Source: Deinococcus ficus (lineage in GTDB: Bacteria > Deinococcota > Deinococci > Deinococcales > Deinococcaceae). From it: DNA of 64,000 nt. Positions 53,960 through 63,938 of the stretch are shown here, piece after piece. The position numbers and the translations under genes are program-made. A model generated the notes under the pieces. The model did no database searches and had not been told where the DNA came from. It was given only the letters and a program-made list of their open reading frames with translations. Where the stretch lies: positions 1,476,001-1,540,000 of the forward strand of contig NZ_CP021081.1 in assembly GCF_003444775.1 (NCBI RefSeq). Reading direction: 5' to 3'. Position 1 is the stretch's first letter, and every line of letters starts with the position of its first letter.

Positions 53960-54682
53960 ATGCAGGGTCTCTTGAGTGATCTGCCTCTCCTGGGCGTGCT
54001 GGAACTCATTCACGCCACCCGCCAGACGGGCGTTCTGGACGTTCAGGCGCGGGTGCCCTTCACCGTGGCGTTCCTGGACGGCGAGATCGTGGAGGGCGGC
54101 ATCCTCGACTGGCTGGGCCGCGAGGCGCTACAGGCCAGTCCGCTGCTGGCCGACAGCGGCACCTTCGAGTTCACGCCGAAACCCGTGACGGGCACGCCGC
54201 TGGCGCCGTACGACCACTTCACGACCGACTGGGCCCGCGCCTCGGACGAGTGGGTGACGATCTGCGAGGTGATCAGCAGCCCCAGCCGCTTCTTCCACGG
54301 GGACCTGCTGGGCTTCGAGGCGGAGGAAGGCCTGAGCGTGCGGGCGGCCGCGCGGGAGTTCAACCAGCCGCTGTTCGACGTGGCGAGCGCCGTGGCCGAG
54401 GGCGTGCGGGACGGGGCATTGAAACCCATGGACCGCTACGCGTGGCACGGCCTGAAGCTGCGGCCGGCCGGCGAGCGGGCCACGCAGCACCCGGTGGCGC
54501 GCATGCTTCAGGGCGACCGCAAGCTGGGCGACCTGGTTGCGGAAGGCGTGCCGAACGAGGAAGTGCGCGCGTACCTGCTGGGCGAGCTGCGCATGGGCCT
54601 GCGCTTCCCGGGCAGCGGCTGGGTGCTGCGTGACCTGGTGTGGGAAGAGGACCACGGCCTCACCGACGACTTCGAGCTGTAA
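53960..54682 (+). CDS. PATAN/DUF4388-domain protein
   Basis: The 240-residue cytosolic protein has an N-terminal DUF4388/PATAN-type domain (LLSDLPLLGVLELIHATRQTGVLDV and FLDGEIVEGGILDWLGREAL, about 3-60). The rest is a helical C-terminal part of unknown type. PATAN domains occur in two-component and gliding-related proteins as interaction modules. A TAGGCT box ends eight bases before the ATG at 53960, which supports this start over a GTG 18 bases upstream. No operon partners. Confidence 0.78.
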   Translation: MQGLLSDLPLLGVLELIHATRQTGVLDVQARVPFTVAFLDGEIVEGGILDWLGREALQASPLLADSGTFEFTPKPVTGTPLAPYDHFTTDWARASDEWVTICEVISSPSRFFHGDLLGFEAEEGLSVRAAAREFNQPLFDVASAVAEGVRDGALKPMDRYAWHGLKLRPAGERATQHPVARMLQGDRKLGDLVAEGVPNEEVRAYLLGELRMGLRFPGSGWVLRDLVWEEDHGLTDDFEL

Positions 54683-54741
54683 TCCCTGGCCGACTGGGGC
54701 GGAGGGTGCTGCGGATAGAGCGCGGTTGCGGCCGGGCGGGC

Positions 54742-54747
54742 TAGAAT
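54742..54747 (+). promoter_or_regulatory. -10 box of the PlsY-reductase fusion gene
   Basis: TAGAAT, seven bases before the ATG at 54755 (leaderless type). Confidence 0.6.
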
Positions 54748-54754
54748 CCCCGGC

Positions 54755-56428
54755 ATGTTGTTTCTTGCTGCCCTGCTGCTGCTGGTCGCGTACCTGACGG
54801 GGAGTGCTCCCCTGGGGCAGGCGCTGCTGGCGCGGGCGGGAGTGAATGTCCGCACCCTGAACGCCCACAACCTGGGCGTGGAGAACGTGCTGCGGCACCT
54901 GGGGCCGGGGCTGGCGGCGGCGTCGGCGGCCGTGGATTTCCTGAAGGGCTTTGTGGCCGTGCTGATGGCGTCCAGTCTGGGTGAGCCGGAGGTGACGGTG
55001 CTGGCGGCCCTCGCGGCGTACCTGGGGCACCTGTACCCGCCCCGGCCGTTGTTCGGAGCGGGTGTGCCGCGCGGCCGGGGGAACCTGGTGCTGCTGGGCG
55101 CCCTGGCGGGCCTGGCGGTGACGGGCGCGGTGCCCATGTGGGTCACGGTGCTGCCCCTGATGGTGTTCGCGGCCGTGACCGGGTTCTGGGGGTACGCGAG
55201 CGTGGCGACCCTGGCGGGCCTGCTGGTGTTCACGCTGCTGGTGGCGGCGCTGCCCACGCCGGTGTCCATGAAGCTGGCCGCGCTGGCGCTGCTGGTCACG
55301 GCCACGTGGCGCTTCAAGGAGCAGCTGGGCCGGATGATGGACGGCACCGAGCCCCGCGTGGGCGAGGACGTGCCGATGGCCGGGAAGCGCAGTGACGAGG
55401 TGGTTGCGGCGTTCATGATCCACCCGATGAACCTCAAGGACCTGTGGTCCGCGCAGCGGTTCGCGTGGCTGCGGCCCCTGGTGGAGCGGGGCGTGGTGAG
55501 CGAGAAGGCCGTGCGCGACTTCTCGAACCACGTGCGCCCCATGAAGGTGGGCGAGCTGCGCGGCATCCGTACCGTGGACGGCAAGAGCGTGCGCTGCTAC
55601 CTGCTGTCCGCGCCACTGCTGCCGGATGTGTTCCGGGACGACCCGGAGCTCGCCACGCAGCGCGCCATCGAGGGTGCCCGGCTGGCGCAGGAACTCGGCG
55701 CGGAGGTGTTCGGGCTGGGGGCCTTCTGGTCGGTGGTGGGGAACAAGGGCGTGGACGTGCAGGAGGCCGTGCCGGACATCACCATCACGAACGGCGGGGC
55801 GTACACCTCGGGGTCCGTGAAGGCCGCCATCCCCGGCATCGTGCAGCACTTCGCCGCGACCGGGCGCGACCTGAAGCACGCCACGGTGGGGATCGTCGGG
55901 GCGAACGGCGTGGTCGCGTTCGGGATCGCGCGAATGGTCGCGCCGCAGGTCCGCAAGGTGATCATGATCGGGCGGGACATGGAGCGCCTGGAGCGCACCG
56001 CCGCCACGCTGCGCCGCGCCGCGAAGGACACCGAGATCGTGTCCACCACGAGTTACGACACGCTGAAGGAAGCGGACCTGATCTTCAGCGCGACCAGCGA
56101 CCCGAACCCCGTGATCTTCCCCGAGCACGTGAAGCCTGGCGCGTGGATCTTCGACGAGGGCCGCCCGGCGGACGTGCACGAGAGCGTGGCCCTGGTGCCC
56201 GGCGTGCGCATCATTCCGGGAGGCGTGGTGCTGCCGCCGGGCGGCATGACGAGCAACATCGACCTGCAGTTCGGGGACGGCGCGGTGCCCGCCTGCCTGG
56301 CGGAGACGTTGATCATCGCCGCGACCGGCGAGCACGAACGCAAGAGCCTGGGCGCGCAGACGCTGACGGAGAACATCAACTTCTTCGTGGAGCAGGCGGA
56401 CAAGCTCGGTTTCCGCGTCGTGGACTGA
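54755..56428 (+). CDS. Fusion of a PlsY-like glycerol-3-phosphate acyltransferase and an acyl-ACP reductase-like domain
   Basis: One uninterrupted 557-residue frame. Residues 1-205 are a PlsY-type membrane protein: YLTGSAPLG (motif 1), [24 protein letters not shown], and [19 protein letters not shown] at its end. The glycine-rich GGKGVAT motif 2 is altered to PRGRGN and the RHREN motif to RFKEQ, so acyltransfer may be changed. Residues 217-557 (341 residues, the size of cyanobacterial AAR) resemble acyl-ACP reductase: [25 protein letters not shown], Rossmann [12 protein letters not shown] (379-390), [10 protein letters not shown], and [10 protein letters not shown] with Cys514 aligning with the AAR catalytic Cys. 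The likely product is fatty aldehyde from acyl-ACP or acyl-phosphate (inference). The domain assignment is from memory of AAR. Confidence 0.75.
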   Translation: MLFLAALLLLVAYLTGSAPLGQALLARAGVNVRTLNAHNLGVENVLRHLGPGLAAASAAVDFLKGFVAVLMASSLGEPEVTVLAALAAYLGHLYPPRPLFGAGVPRGRGNLVLLGALAGLAVTGAVPMWVTVLPLMVFAAVTGFWGYASVATLAGLLVFTLLVAALPTPVSMKLAALALLVTATWRFKEQLGRMMDGTEPRVGEDVPMAGKRSDEVVAAFMIHPMNLKDLWSAQRFAWLRPLVERGVVSEKAVRDFSNHVRPMKVGELRGIRTVDGKSVRCYLLSAPLLPDVFRDDPELATQRAIEGARLAQELGAEVFGLGAFWSVVGNKGVDVQEAVPDITITNGGAYTSGSVKAAIPGIVQHFAATGRDLKHATVGIVGANGVVAFGIARMVAPQVRKVIMIGRDMERLERTAATLRRAAKDTEIVSTTSYDTLKEADLIFSATSDPNPVIFPEHVKPGAWIFDEGRPADVHESVALVPGVRIIPGGVVLPPGGMTSNIDLQFGDGAVPACLAETLIIAATGEHERKSLGAQTLTENINFFVEQADKLGFRVVD

Positions 56429-56567
56429 GGCGGGCTAAGGCGGGGACGGGTGGTGGCCGGCTGGCGCCACCTGTTTGGTTGGTGCCCCCTGCCTATGTCC
56501 CTGTTCCAATTTTGGATATATTCACCCAAAGTCCGCTGCGGCCCCTTTCCCTCAGGACGCTCTCCCC

Positions 56568-56573
56568 TACACT
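56568..56573 (+). promoter_or_regulatory. -10 box of ispH
   Basis: TACACT, seven bases before the ATG at 56581. An AT-rich patch (56506-56521) lies 50-60 bases upstream. Confidence 0.6.
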
Positions 56574-56580
56574 GGGCCCC

Positions 56581-57585
56581 ATGATCGAGCGTGTTCATCT
56601 GGCCAAACCGCGCGGGTTCTGCGCGGGCGTGGTCATGGCCATCCAGGCTGTGGAGAAAGCCGCAAAAACCGAGGAGAAACCGGTGACGGTGTACCACTCC
56701 ATCGTGCACAACCACACGGTCGTGGAACGGCTCTCGCAGGGCGGCGGCGTGCATTTCGTGGAGGACCTGGAGGCCATCGAGGCGCTGCCGGACGGCGGGG
56801 ACACCGTGATCTTCAGCGCGCACGGCATCAGCCCGGCGGTGCGGGAACGGGCGCGGGCGCTGGGCCTGAGCACCATCGACGCGACCTGCCCGCTGGTCAC
56901 GAAGGTGCACACCGAGGCGAAGAAGTACGCCCGGGAGGGCTACACCATCCTGCTGATCGGGGACAGCGCCCGGCACCAGGAGGTCATCGGCACGCGCGGC
57001 GAGGCGCCGGACAGCACCATCCTGGTGGGCGTGCTGGGCCAGCCTCACAAGGAAGGCAGCGGGCTGAACGACCCGTACACCGTGCAGGTGCCGGACCCCG
57101 AGCGGCTGGTGGTGCTGACCCAGACGACCCTGAGCGTGGACGACACGCGCCGCACGGTGGAGGTCCTCAAATCGCGCTTCCCGGCGCTGGTGGTGCCGCC
57201 CAGCGAGGACCTGTGTTACGCCACGAAGAACCGGCAGGACGCCGTGAAGGGCATCGCGCCACAGGTGGACCTGTTCCTGGTGCTGACCAGCACGCACAGC
57301 AGCAACGGCATGCGCCTGCTGGAACTGGCCCGGGACCTGTGCGGCCGCGCCGAGCGCCTGGAGACGGTCGCGGATCTGGCGGGCGTGGACCTGAGCGGGG
57401 TGCGGTCGGTGGGGATCACGAGTGCGGCGAGCACCCCGGACGACCTGGTGCAGGCAGTCGTGGAGCACTTCCGGAGCCTGAACCCGGCGCTGCAGGTGGT
57501 CGAGGAAGGCGAGTGGGAGAACATCGAGTTCCGCGAGCCGAAGAAGCTGCTGCCAACCCAGCCGCTGCCGCGCACGCTGACCTGA
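56581..57585 (+). CDS. ispH: 4-hydroxy-3-methylbut-2-enyl diphosphate reductase (IspH)
   Basis: A 4Fe-4S enzyme for the last step of the MEP isoprenoid pathway, giving IPP and DMAPP. The 334-residue product has cluster cysteines in [26 protein letters not shown] and LCGRAERL. It also has the active-site [36 protein letters not shown] and [17 protein letters not shown]. Isoprenoids here feed carotenoids (deinoxanthin), quinone and undecaprenol. Confidence 0.96.
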   Translation: MIERVHLAKPRGFCAGVVMAIQAVEKAAKTEEKPVTVYHSIVHNHTVVERLSQGGGVHFVEDLEAIEALPDGGDTVIFSAHGISPAVRERARALGLSTIDATCPLVTKVHTEAKKYAREGYTILLIGDSARHQEVIGTRGEAPDSTILVGVLGQPHKEGSGLNDPYTVQVPDPERLVVLTQTTLSVDDTRRTVEVLKSRFPALVVPPSEDLCYATKNRQDAVKGIAPQVDLFLVLTSTHSSNGMRLLELARDLCGRAERLETVADLAGVDLSGVRSVGITSAASTPDDLVQAVVEHFRSLNPALQVVEEGEWENIEFREPKKLLPTQPLPRTLT

Positions 57586-57588
57586 CGC

Positions 57589-57894
57589 GTGCCGTTGAGT
57601 GATTGGGCGGGCCTGCTGTTCCGCGCGTTCGTGGTGTGGCAGGTGGGGTGGGGGCTGGTGGCGTTCGTGATGGTGTGGCGGGACAAGGGGCTGGCGCGTT
57701 CGGGCCGCGGGCGCACGCCGGAGCGGGACCTGCACCGCGCGGAGGCGTGGGGCGGGTAGCTGGGGTCGTTCGTGGCGCAGCAGGTGTTCCGGCACAAGAC
57801 GCGGAAGGCGGCGTACCAGCGGGTGTTCCGGCGGATCGCGGCCGGGTGGGTGATCGCGTGGGTGGGCGCCCTCCTTCTAGGAGTTTTCATTTGA
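57589..57894 (+). pseudogene. DUF1294-family membrane protein gene interrupted by an amber codon
   Basis: From GTG 57589 the frame reads an N-terminal helix (VVWQVGWGLVAFVMVW), RDKGLARSGRGRTPERDLHRAEAWGG, then TAG at 57757-57759. It continues in the same frame as LGSFVAQQVFRHKTRKAAYQRVFRR and a second helix to TGA at 57892-57894. This is the DUF1294 layout (xDKxxAxxxxxRxPExxLH...GGWxGxxxAQxxFRHKTxK). The stop replaces the expected Trp of GGW, so one G-to-A change (TGG to TAG) explains it. The rest is intact, indicating a recent event or a sequence error. Confidence 0.8.
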
Positions 57895-57901
57895 AAGTCG
57901 T

Positions 57902-57931
57902 TTGACCTGGAATCCTGCCAAACGTTAGGAT
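57902..57931 (+). promoter_or_regulatory. Promoter of lysZ-like gene
   Basis: TTGACC (57902-57907), 18 bases, TAGGAT (57926-57931), then six bases to the ATG at 57938 (leaderless type). Confidence 0.7.
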
Positions 57932-57937
57932 CAATGC

Positions 57938-58741
<804 letters not shown>

Positions 58742-58793
58742 AGGCGGGCCAGTGCGGAGGGTTCAGCTCTCCCCTGCTATCCTCCGTGCCGGT

Positions 58794-59072
58794 ATGCAGG
58801 CGGCGGAACTTCTCTCCTTCCTCTCAGCGCGTGGTGGACGCGAATTCCGCGTGACGGCGCTGCTGCTGTCCGGCCGCGGCCGCAAGGCGGTGCGCCGGGA
58901 GCTGGGTGCGTACCACCTGACGGTGCGCGGCGAGTTCGTGCAGGCGACCGGGCCCAGCGGGCAGACCCGGCAGCTGAGCGCGCAGGAGTTCACGCAGGTG
59001 TTCGGCGCGCACCAGTTCACGCCGCCGGAACCGACCGGCGTGCTCACCGACCTGGGCCCGCTGTTCGGGTAA
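58794..59072 (+). CDS. Small unknown protein (92 residues)
   Basis: Not recognised. The product opens with an amphipathic helix (MQAAELLSFLSARGG), then REFRVTALLLSGRGRKAVRRELG, a strand-rich middle and QEFTQVFGAHQF near the end. No signal, membrane helix or cysteines. TATCCT (58778-58783) lies ten bases before the ATG. It stands between lysZ and a hairpin shared with the convergent htrA-like gene. Confidence 0.6.
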   Translation: MQAAELLSFLSARGGREFRVTALLLSGRGRKAVRRELGAYHLTVRGEFVQATGPSGQTRQLSAQEFTQVFGAHQFTPPEPTGVLTDLGPLFG

Positions 59073-59080
59073 TCACGAAC

Positions 59081-59113
59081 GGGGCGCAGCCGGCACGATG
59101 GCGGCTGCGCCCC
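59081..59113. terminator. Bidirectional hairpin between the small gene and htrA-like gene
   Basis: GGGGCGCAGCCG (59081-59092) pairs exactly with CGGCTGCGCCCC (59102-59113) around a 9-base loop. TCTGT follows on the plus strand. Confidence 0.65.
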
Positions 59114-59124
59114 TCTGTACACCC

Positions 59125-60456
59125 TTACTGCTGGGTCTGCTGCGGGAAGTCGAAGGCCTGGAGTTCCACGGTCACCTGCCGGGTCTGGCCGCCCCGGGTC
59201 AGGCTGAGGGTGATCTTGTCCCCGATGGCCTTGCCGATCACGGCGCGCCGCAGGTCCTCGCCCTCGGTGACGGGCTGGCCGTCGATGGCGGTGATGATGT
59301 CGCCGTTCGTGCTGATCTGCTCGCCGGCGTTGCCCGCGCCCAGCGGCACGGCGTTCGTGCCGGCCTGCAGGTTGGCGCGGGAGGCGGGGCTGTTCGGGTA
59401 CACCCGCTGCAGCAGCGCGCCGGTGTCCGGGAGCTTGTTCTGCGTGCGGAAGTCCTCCGGCAGGCCGGACAGGTCCGTGAACTGGATGCCCAGGGTGGGC
59501 GGCTGGATCACCTCGGTCTTGCCGGACTGGAGTTGCGGCAGCAGGCGTTTGACGGTGTTCACGGGAATGGCGAAGCCCACCCCGGCGCTCTGGCCGATGC
59601 CGCCGGTGAGAATCTGGGTGTTCACGCCGATCACCTGCCCGGCGCTGTTCAGCAGCGGGCCGCCGCTGTTGCCGGGGTTGATGGCCGCGTCCGTCTGGAT
59701 GACCTTCTGGTACACCGGCTGGCGGTTCCCGGTGGGCTGCCCGACCGGCACGGTGCGTTCCAGGTTGGAGATGATGCCCTCGGACACGCTGAAGTCCAGC
59801 CCGAAGGGCGCGCCCATGGCGATGGCCTTGAGGCCCACGTCCAGCTGGTCGCTGTCGCCCAGCGGGATCGGCTGGATGGACGCCGCAGGCACGTTCTCGG
59901 CGCGGATCAGCGCCAGGTCGAAGTCGGGCGCGCGGGCGATCACCTTGGCCTTGTACTCCTTCTGGTCGTGGAGTTTGATGGTGATCTCGCTGGCGCCCTC
60001 GACGACGTGGTTGTTGGTGATGATGTCGCCCTGCTTGTTCACGAAAAAGCCGCTGCCGGTGCCCTGGCTGGGCTGGGCGCCGGTGTCGGGAATGCCGAAC
60101 TGCTGCTGGAGGCGCTGGCGCAGCTGCGCTTCCTCGCTGTTGGCGCTGCTTTCGGTGACGCTGATGAACACCAGGCCGTTCTGCTGTTCCTTGACGACCT
60201 GAACGGTGTTCGCCTCGGACTCGGTGCGGGCGCGGCCGTTGTCGAAGGTGGCCGGGGTGGGGGTGGCCGTGCCTGCGCCGGTGTCGGTGGCCGGCGTGGT
60301 GGTCGTGCCGGATTCGGTGGTGGCGGTGCTGGGTTCGGTGGCCGTCGTGCTCTGGCCGCCGAGGTCCACGGTGCGGCGGAAGTTGCCGTCGCAGGCGGTC
60401 AGGGCGCCCAGCGCGAGAACGCCGGTCAGGGTCAGGGCAGGCAGGGAGAACTTCAT
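59125..60456 (-). CDS. HtrA/DegP-type serine protease, predicted lipoprotein
   Basis: The 443-residue export has a lipobox (LGALTAC, Cys about 22) and a Thr/Thr-Glu-rich linker (about 30-75). A trypsin-like domain carries His in IITNNHVVEGA, Asp in FDLALIRAEN and Ser in INPGNSGGPLLN. One PDZ domain lies at the C-terminus (about 335-435, LGIQFTDLSGLPEDF through ITAIDGQPVTEGEDL). HtrA proteins remove misfolded envelope proteins. One PDZ rather than two fits the DegS/HtrA-like class, but the lipid anchor replaces a membrane helix. AACAAT lies six bases before the ATG. Confidence 0.92.
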   Translation of the reverse strand: MKFSLPALTLTGVLALGALTACDGNFRRTVDLGGQSTTATEPSTATTESGTTTTPATDTGAGTATPTPATFDNGRARTESEANTVQVVKEQQNGLVFISVTESSANSEEAQLRQRLQQQFGIPDTGAQPSQGTGSGFFVNKQGDIITNNHVVEGASEITIKLHDQKEYKAKVIARAPDFDLALIRAENVPAASIQPIPLGDSDQLDVGLKAIAMGAPFGLDFSVSEGIISNLERTVPVGQPTGNRQPVYQKVIQTDAAINPGNSGGPLLNSAGQVIGVNTQILTGGIGQSAGVGFAIPVNTVKRLLPQLQSGKTEVIQPPTLGIQFTDLSGLPEDFRTQNKLPDTGALLQRVYPNSPASRANLQAGTNAVPLGAGNAGEQISTNGDIITAIDGQPVTEGEDLRRAVIGKAIGDKITLSLTRGGQTRQVTVELQAFDFPQQTQQ

Positions 60457-60534
60457 GCGCCCATTGTTGGCGCGGGCGGTTACGCGACGGTTAAAGCGGC
60501 GCAGCGGAAGTCCTTACACACGGCCCCCTGGGCA

Positions 60535-60567
60535 AAGGGAAAGGCCCGGCCGAATGGGCCGGGCCTT
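60535..60567 (-). terminator. Rho-independent terminator of the S1-domain gene
   Basis: AAGGCCCGGCC (60541-60551) and GGCCGGGCCTT (60557-60567) form an 11-bp stem. On the minus strand TTTCCCTTT overlaps and follows it. Confidence 0.75.
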
Positions 60568-60579
60568 GGCGGGGCGCGT

Positions 60580-60960
60580 TTACTTCTTGCGCTTGCCGGC
60601 AGGTTTCTTGCCGCCGCCGGCGGTGGTGCGCTCCTTGGCGTCGCGCATGAAGGAGCGCAGTTTCGCTTCGAACTGCGGGCTCTGGCGGCCGATCGCGCGG
60701 GGGCGGGGCACTTCCTCGGGCTCTTCCAGCAGTTCCTTGATGGACAGGTCCAGGCGGCCGCGCTCGTCACGGCCGAGCACCTTGACTTCCACGGTGTCGC
60801 CCTCACGGACGTGGTCGTGGATGTTGCGCACGAACGAGTGGGCGATCTGCGAGATGTGCACGAGGCCCGTCTCACCGTTCTCGAACTGGATGAACGCGCC
60901 GAAGTCCGTCACGCGCGTGATGCGGCCCTCTGCCACCGCACCGGAATCAAGCTGCACCAA
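60580..60960 (-). CDS. S1-domain RNA-binding protein
   Basis: The 126-residue protein has a single S1 domain at about 8-80: VAEGRITRVTDFGAFIQFENGETGLVHISQIA, then VRNIHDHVREGDTVEVKVLGRDERGRLDLSIKEL. A basic tail rich in Lys, Gly and Arg follows (GGGKKPAGKRKK). It resembles the YugI/GSP13 type of ribosome-associated stress proteins. Start TTG at 60960, seven bases after GAGGAG; GTG at 60957 is equally possible. No operon partners. Confidence 0.88.
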   Translation of the reverse strand: MVQLDSGAVAEGRITRVTDFGAFIQFENGETGLVHISQIAHSFVRNIHDHVREGDTVEVKVLGRDERGRLDLSIKELLEEPEEVPRPRAIGRQSPQFEAKLRSFMRDAKERTTAGGGKKPAGKRKK

Positions 60961-61067
60961 GGCGAATCTCCTCAAAAGGCATGTGACCCACTTTACACCA
61001 TGCCGCCCCCCCTGCCACCCGCAGGTCTTTAGACGCCGTGCAGGAACACGGATGCGCCCCCGCCCGC

Positions 61068-61073
61068 TAGGAT
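61068..61073 (+). promoter_or_regulatory. -10 box of minC, decides its start
   Basis: TAGGAT ends seven bases before ATG 61081. It overlaps an upstream ATG at 61072, which is therefore unlikely to be used. Confidence 0.6.
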
Positions 61074-61080
61074 GAACTTC

Positions 61081-61686
61081 ATGAAGTTGCGCGGCACGTT
61101 GGGTGGTCTGAACCTCCTTCTCGAACCGGGAGACACGGCAGGAAGTGTCGCCCAGGCCCTCGCGGCCCGGCAGGAGATGCTCGCCAGCCAGGTCACGGTG
61201 GAGATCGAGGGCGACGCCAGCCCCGAGGCACTGGAAACGGCCCTGACCTCCATCCGGCTGGCGGGCGGCACGGTGGGCCGCATCCGGGCGCCGCGCGTGA
61301 CCGTGAACGCCGCGCAGGCCGCGCCGGTCGTGGTGAACGCGCGCACCGTGATCGTGCCGCACGGCGTCCGGGCGGGGTTCCGCGGGGAGTACGCCGGAAG
61401 CGTGATCGTGCTGGGGGACGTGAACCCGGGCGCGGAACTGGTCGCGGGCGGGGACGTGATCGTGGTGGGGGCGCTGCGCGGGGTGGCGCACGCCGGCACG
61501 GACGGGAACCTGGACGCGATCGTGTGGGCGCGGCCCATCGCCAGCACGCAGATCCGCATCGGGGACGCGGTGGCGCGCGCGCCGGAAGGCAGCAGCCTGA
61601 GCAACATGCGCCGCGCCGAGGGCACGCCCGTGGCCGAAATTGCCCGCCTTCAGGACGGGCAGATCGTGATCGACGTGCAGAAGTAA
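61081..61686 (+). CDS. minC: Septum-site determining protein MinC
   Basis: An FtsZ polymerisation inhibitor that keeps septa away from wrong sites. The 201-residue product has the C-terminal beta-helix signature VRAGFRGEYAGSVIVLGDVNPGAELVAGGDVIVVGALRGVAHAG, and its N-terminal domain LRGTLGGLNLLLEPGDTAGSVAQAL is diverged as usual. minD and minE are not adjacent, though MinC needs MinD for membrane placement. The start at 61081 rests on the -10 box. Confidence 0.92.
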   Translation: MKLRGTLGGLNLLLEPGDTAGSVAQALAARQEMLASQVTVEIEGDASPEALETALTSIRLAGGTVGRIRAPRVTVNAAQAAPVVVNARTVIVPHGVRAGFRGEYAGSVIVLGDVNPGAELVAGGDVIVVGALRGVAHAGTDGNLDAIVWARPIASTQIRIGDAVARAPEGSSLSNMRRAEGTPVAEIARLQDGQIVIDVQK

Positions 61687-61698
61687 CGCTCCAGTCCG

Positions 61699-61732
61699 GC
61701 ACCGGTCTCGTTCCCCGGGGCCGGTGCTCTGT
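61699..61732 (+). terminator. Possible terminator after minC
   Basis: GCACCGG (61699-61705) / CCGGTGC (61721-61727) with a 15-base loop, then TCTGTG. Weak. Confidence 0.4.
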
Positions 61733-61767
61733 GATCGGCGTTCCAGCAGGCGTCTTTGCGCGTGCGG

Positions 61768-61773
61768 TATACT
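61768..61773 (+). promoter_or_regulatory. -10 box of the rimP-nusA-infB operon
   Basis: TATACT, followed by about 100 bases of leader before rimP. No clear -35. Confidence 0.55.
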
Positions 61774-61796
61774 TTCATTCGAAATCCTCGGACGGA

Positions 61797-61821
61797 GGGT
61801 GGGCGAGGTCCCACCCTTTTT
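61797..61821 (+). terminator. Intrinsic terminator inside the rimP leader (attenuator)
   Basis: GGGTGGG (61797-61803) / CCCACCC (61810-61816), loop CGAGGT, then TTTTT (61817-61821). It lies 24-48 bases after the -10 box and upstream of rimP. CCTCG (61786-61790) can instead pair with CGAGG (61804-61808), disrupting it. Confidence 0.7.
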
Positions 61822-61872
61822 CGTGGAGGGGGTGGTGAACAGGCTGGAAACGTTCTTTCTGGCCGCGACAAT

Positions 61873-62340
61873 ATGAATAACAACGCAAGCAACAATTCAC
61901 AGACGGGGCCCCTCACACAGATCGCGCAGGCGGCCGTGGACGCCCTGGGGTACGAGGTGCTCGAAGTGCAGCTTCAGGACGGCGGCCGGGTCGTTCTGGT
62001 CCGCATCGACCGGCTGGACGAGCAGCCCGTCACCATGGAGGACCTGACCAAGGCCAGTCGCGCCGCGGAAGCCGAATTCGACCGGCTGGACCCCATCAAG
62101 GGCGAGTACCGCCTGGAGTTCGAGTCCCCCGGCGCCAAGCGGCCCCTGAACCGCGCCCGGCACTTCGAGCGGATGGTGGGCCTCAAGGCCCGCGTGCGCG
62201 CCGAGGGCCACGCCTTCACCGCGCCGATCAAGGCCGTGAACGGCGACCAGGTGACCTTCGACGTGAGCGGCGAGGACGTCACCCTGACCGCCGGCAGCAT
62301 TCAGGCGAACCTTGCGGAATTCCCGGACCGGCACCGCTGA
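61873..62340 (+). CDS. rimP: Ribosome maturation factor RimP
   Basis: Needed for early 30S assembly. The 155-residue product has the RimP core: AQAAVDALGYEVLEVQLQDGG, VLVRIDRLDEQPVTMEDLTKASRAAE and YRLEFESPGAKRPLNRARHFERMVG. The N-terminus is unusually Asn-rich (MNNNASNNSQ) and low in GC, which may ease initiation because there is no Shine-Dalgarno sequence before the ATG. It heads rimP-nusA-ylxR-infB, a conserved operon. Confidence 0.94.
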   Translation: MNNNASNNSQTGPLTQIAQAAVDALGYEVLEVQLQDGGRVVLVRIDRLDEQPVTMEDLTKASRAAEAEFDRLDPIKGEYRLEFESPGAKRPLNRARHFERMVGLKARVRAEGHAFTAPIKAVNGDQVTFDVSGEDVTLTAGSIQANLAEFPDRHR

Positions 62341-62381
62341 GCGCCCGGCGCCGACACCTTCATTCAAAGGACACTGGAACA

Positions 62382-63569
<1,188 letters not shown>

Positions 63570-63572
63570 GGC

Positions 63573-63875
63573 TTGACGGTCACCCCCCACCCCGCCCTCT
63601 CCCGCCAGAAGCACGTTCCGGAACGGACCTGCGTGGCCTGCCGCCGCAAGCGGCCCCAGGCCGAGTTCCGCCGGGTCACGCGTGTGGGCGGCGTGTGGAC
63701 GGTGCAGGAGGGTGACCGCACAGGCCGGGGCGCGTACGTCTGCGCCGACACCCCGGCGTGCTGGCAGGAAAAACGCCTGCGCCGGGCGTTCGGGGCGCAG
63801 GCGCCGCAGGTCGCCGCGCAGCTGGCCGGCCCCACCCCTTCACCAATTCCCATGGATCAGCCCATGACAACCTGA
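63573..63875 (+). CDS. ylxR: YlxR-family RNA-binding/nucleoid-associated protein
   Basis: The 100-residue protein has the family signature PERTCVACRRKRPQAEFRRV and TGRGAYVCADTPACW (conserved Cys and the GRGA motif). YlxR has been described as an RNA-binding or nucleoid-associated regulator. The start is TTG at 63573, just after the nusA stop, with GGAG nearby. Position between nusA and infB is classical. Confidence 0.9.
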   Translation: MTVTPHPALSRQKHVPERTCVACRRKRPQAEFRRVTRVGGVWTVQEGDRTGRGAYVCADTPACWQEKRLRRAFGAQAPQVAAQLAGPTPSPIPMDQPMTT

Positions 63876-63938
63876 TCTTCACCCGCCGCCGCCCACGCAC
63901 CAGCGGGCGGGCCAGCGCGGGACTCACCGGAGGTGAGC

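Noticed and set aside
57757..57759. Amber codon of the DUF1294 gene as pyrrolysine or programmed read-through
   Set aside because: No pyl genes or read-through context are visible, and the expected Trp codon differs by one base, so a nonsense mutation is simpler.
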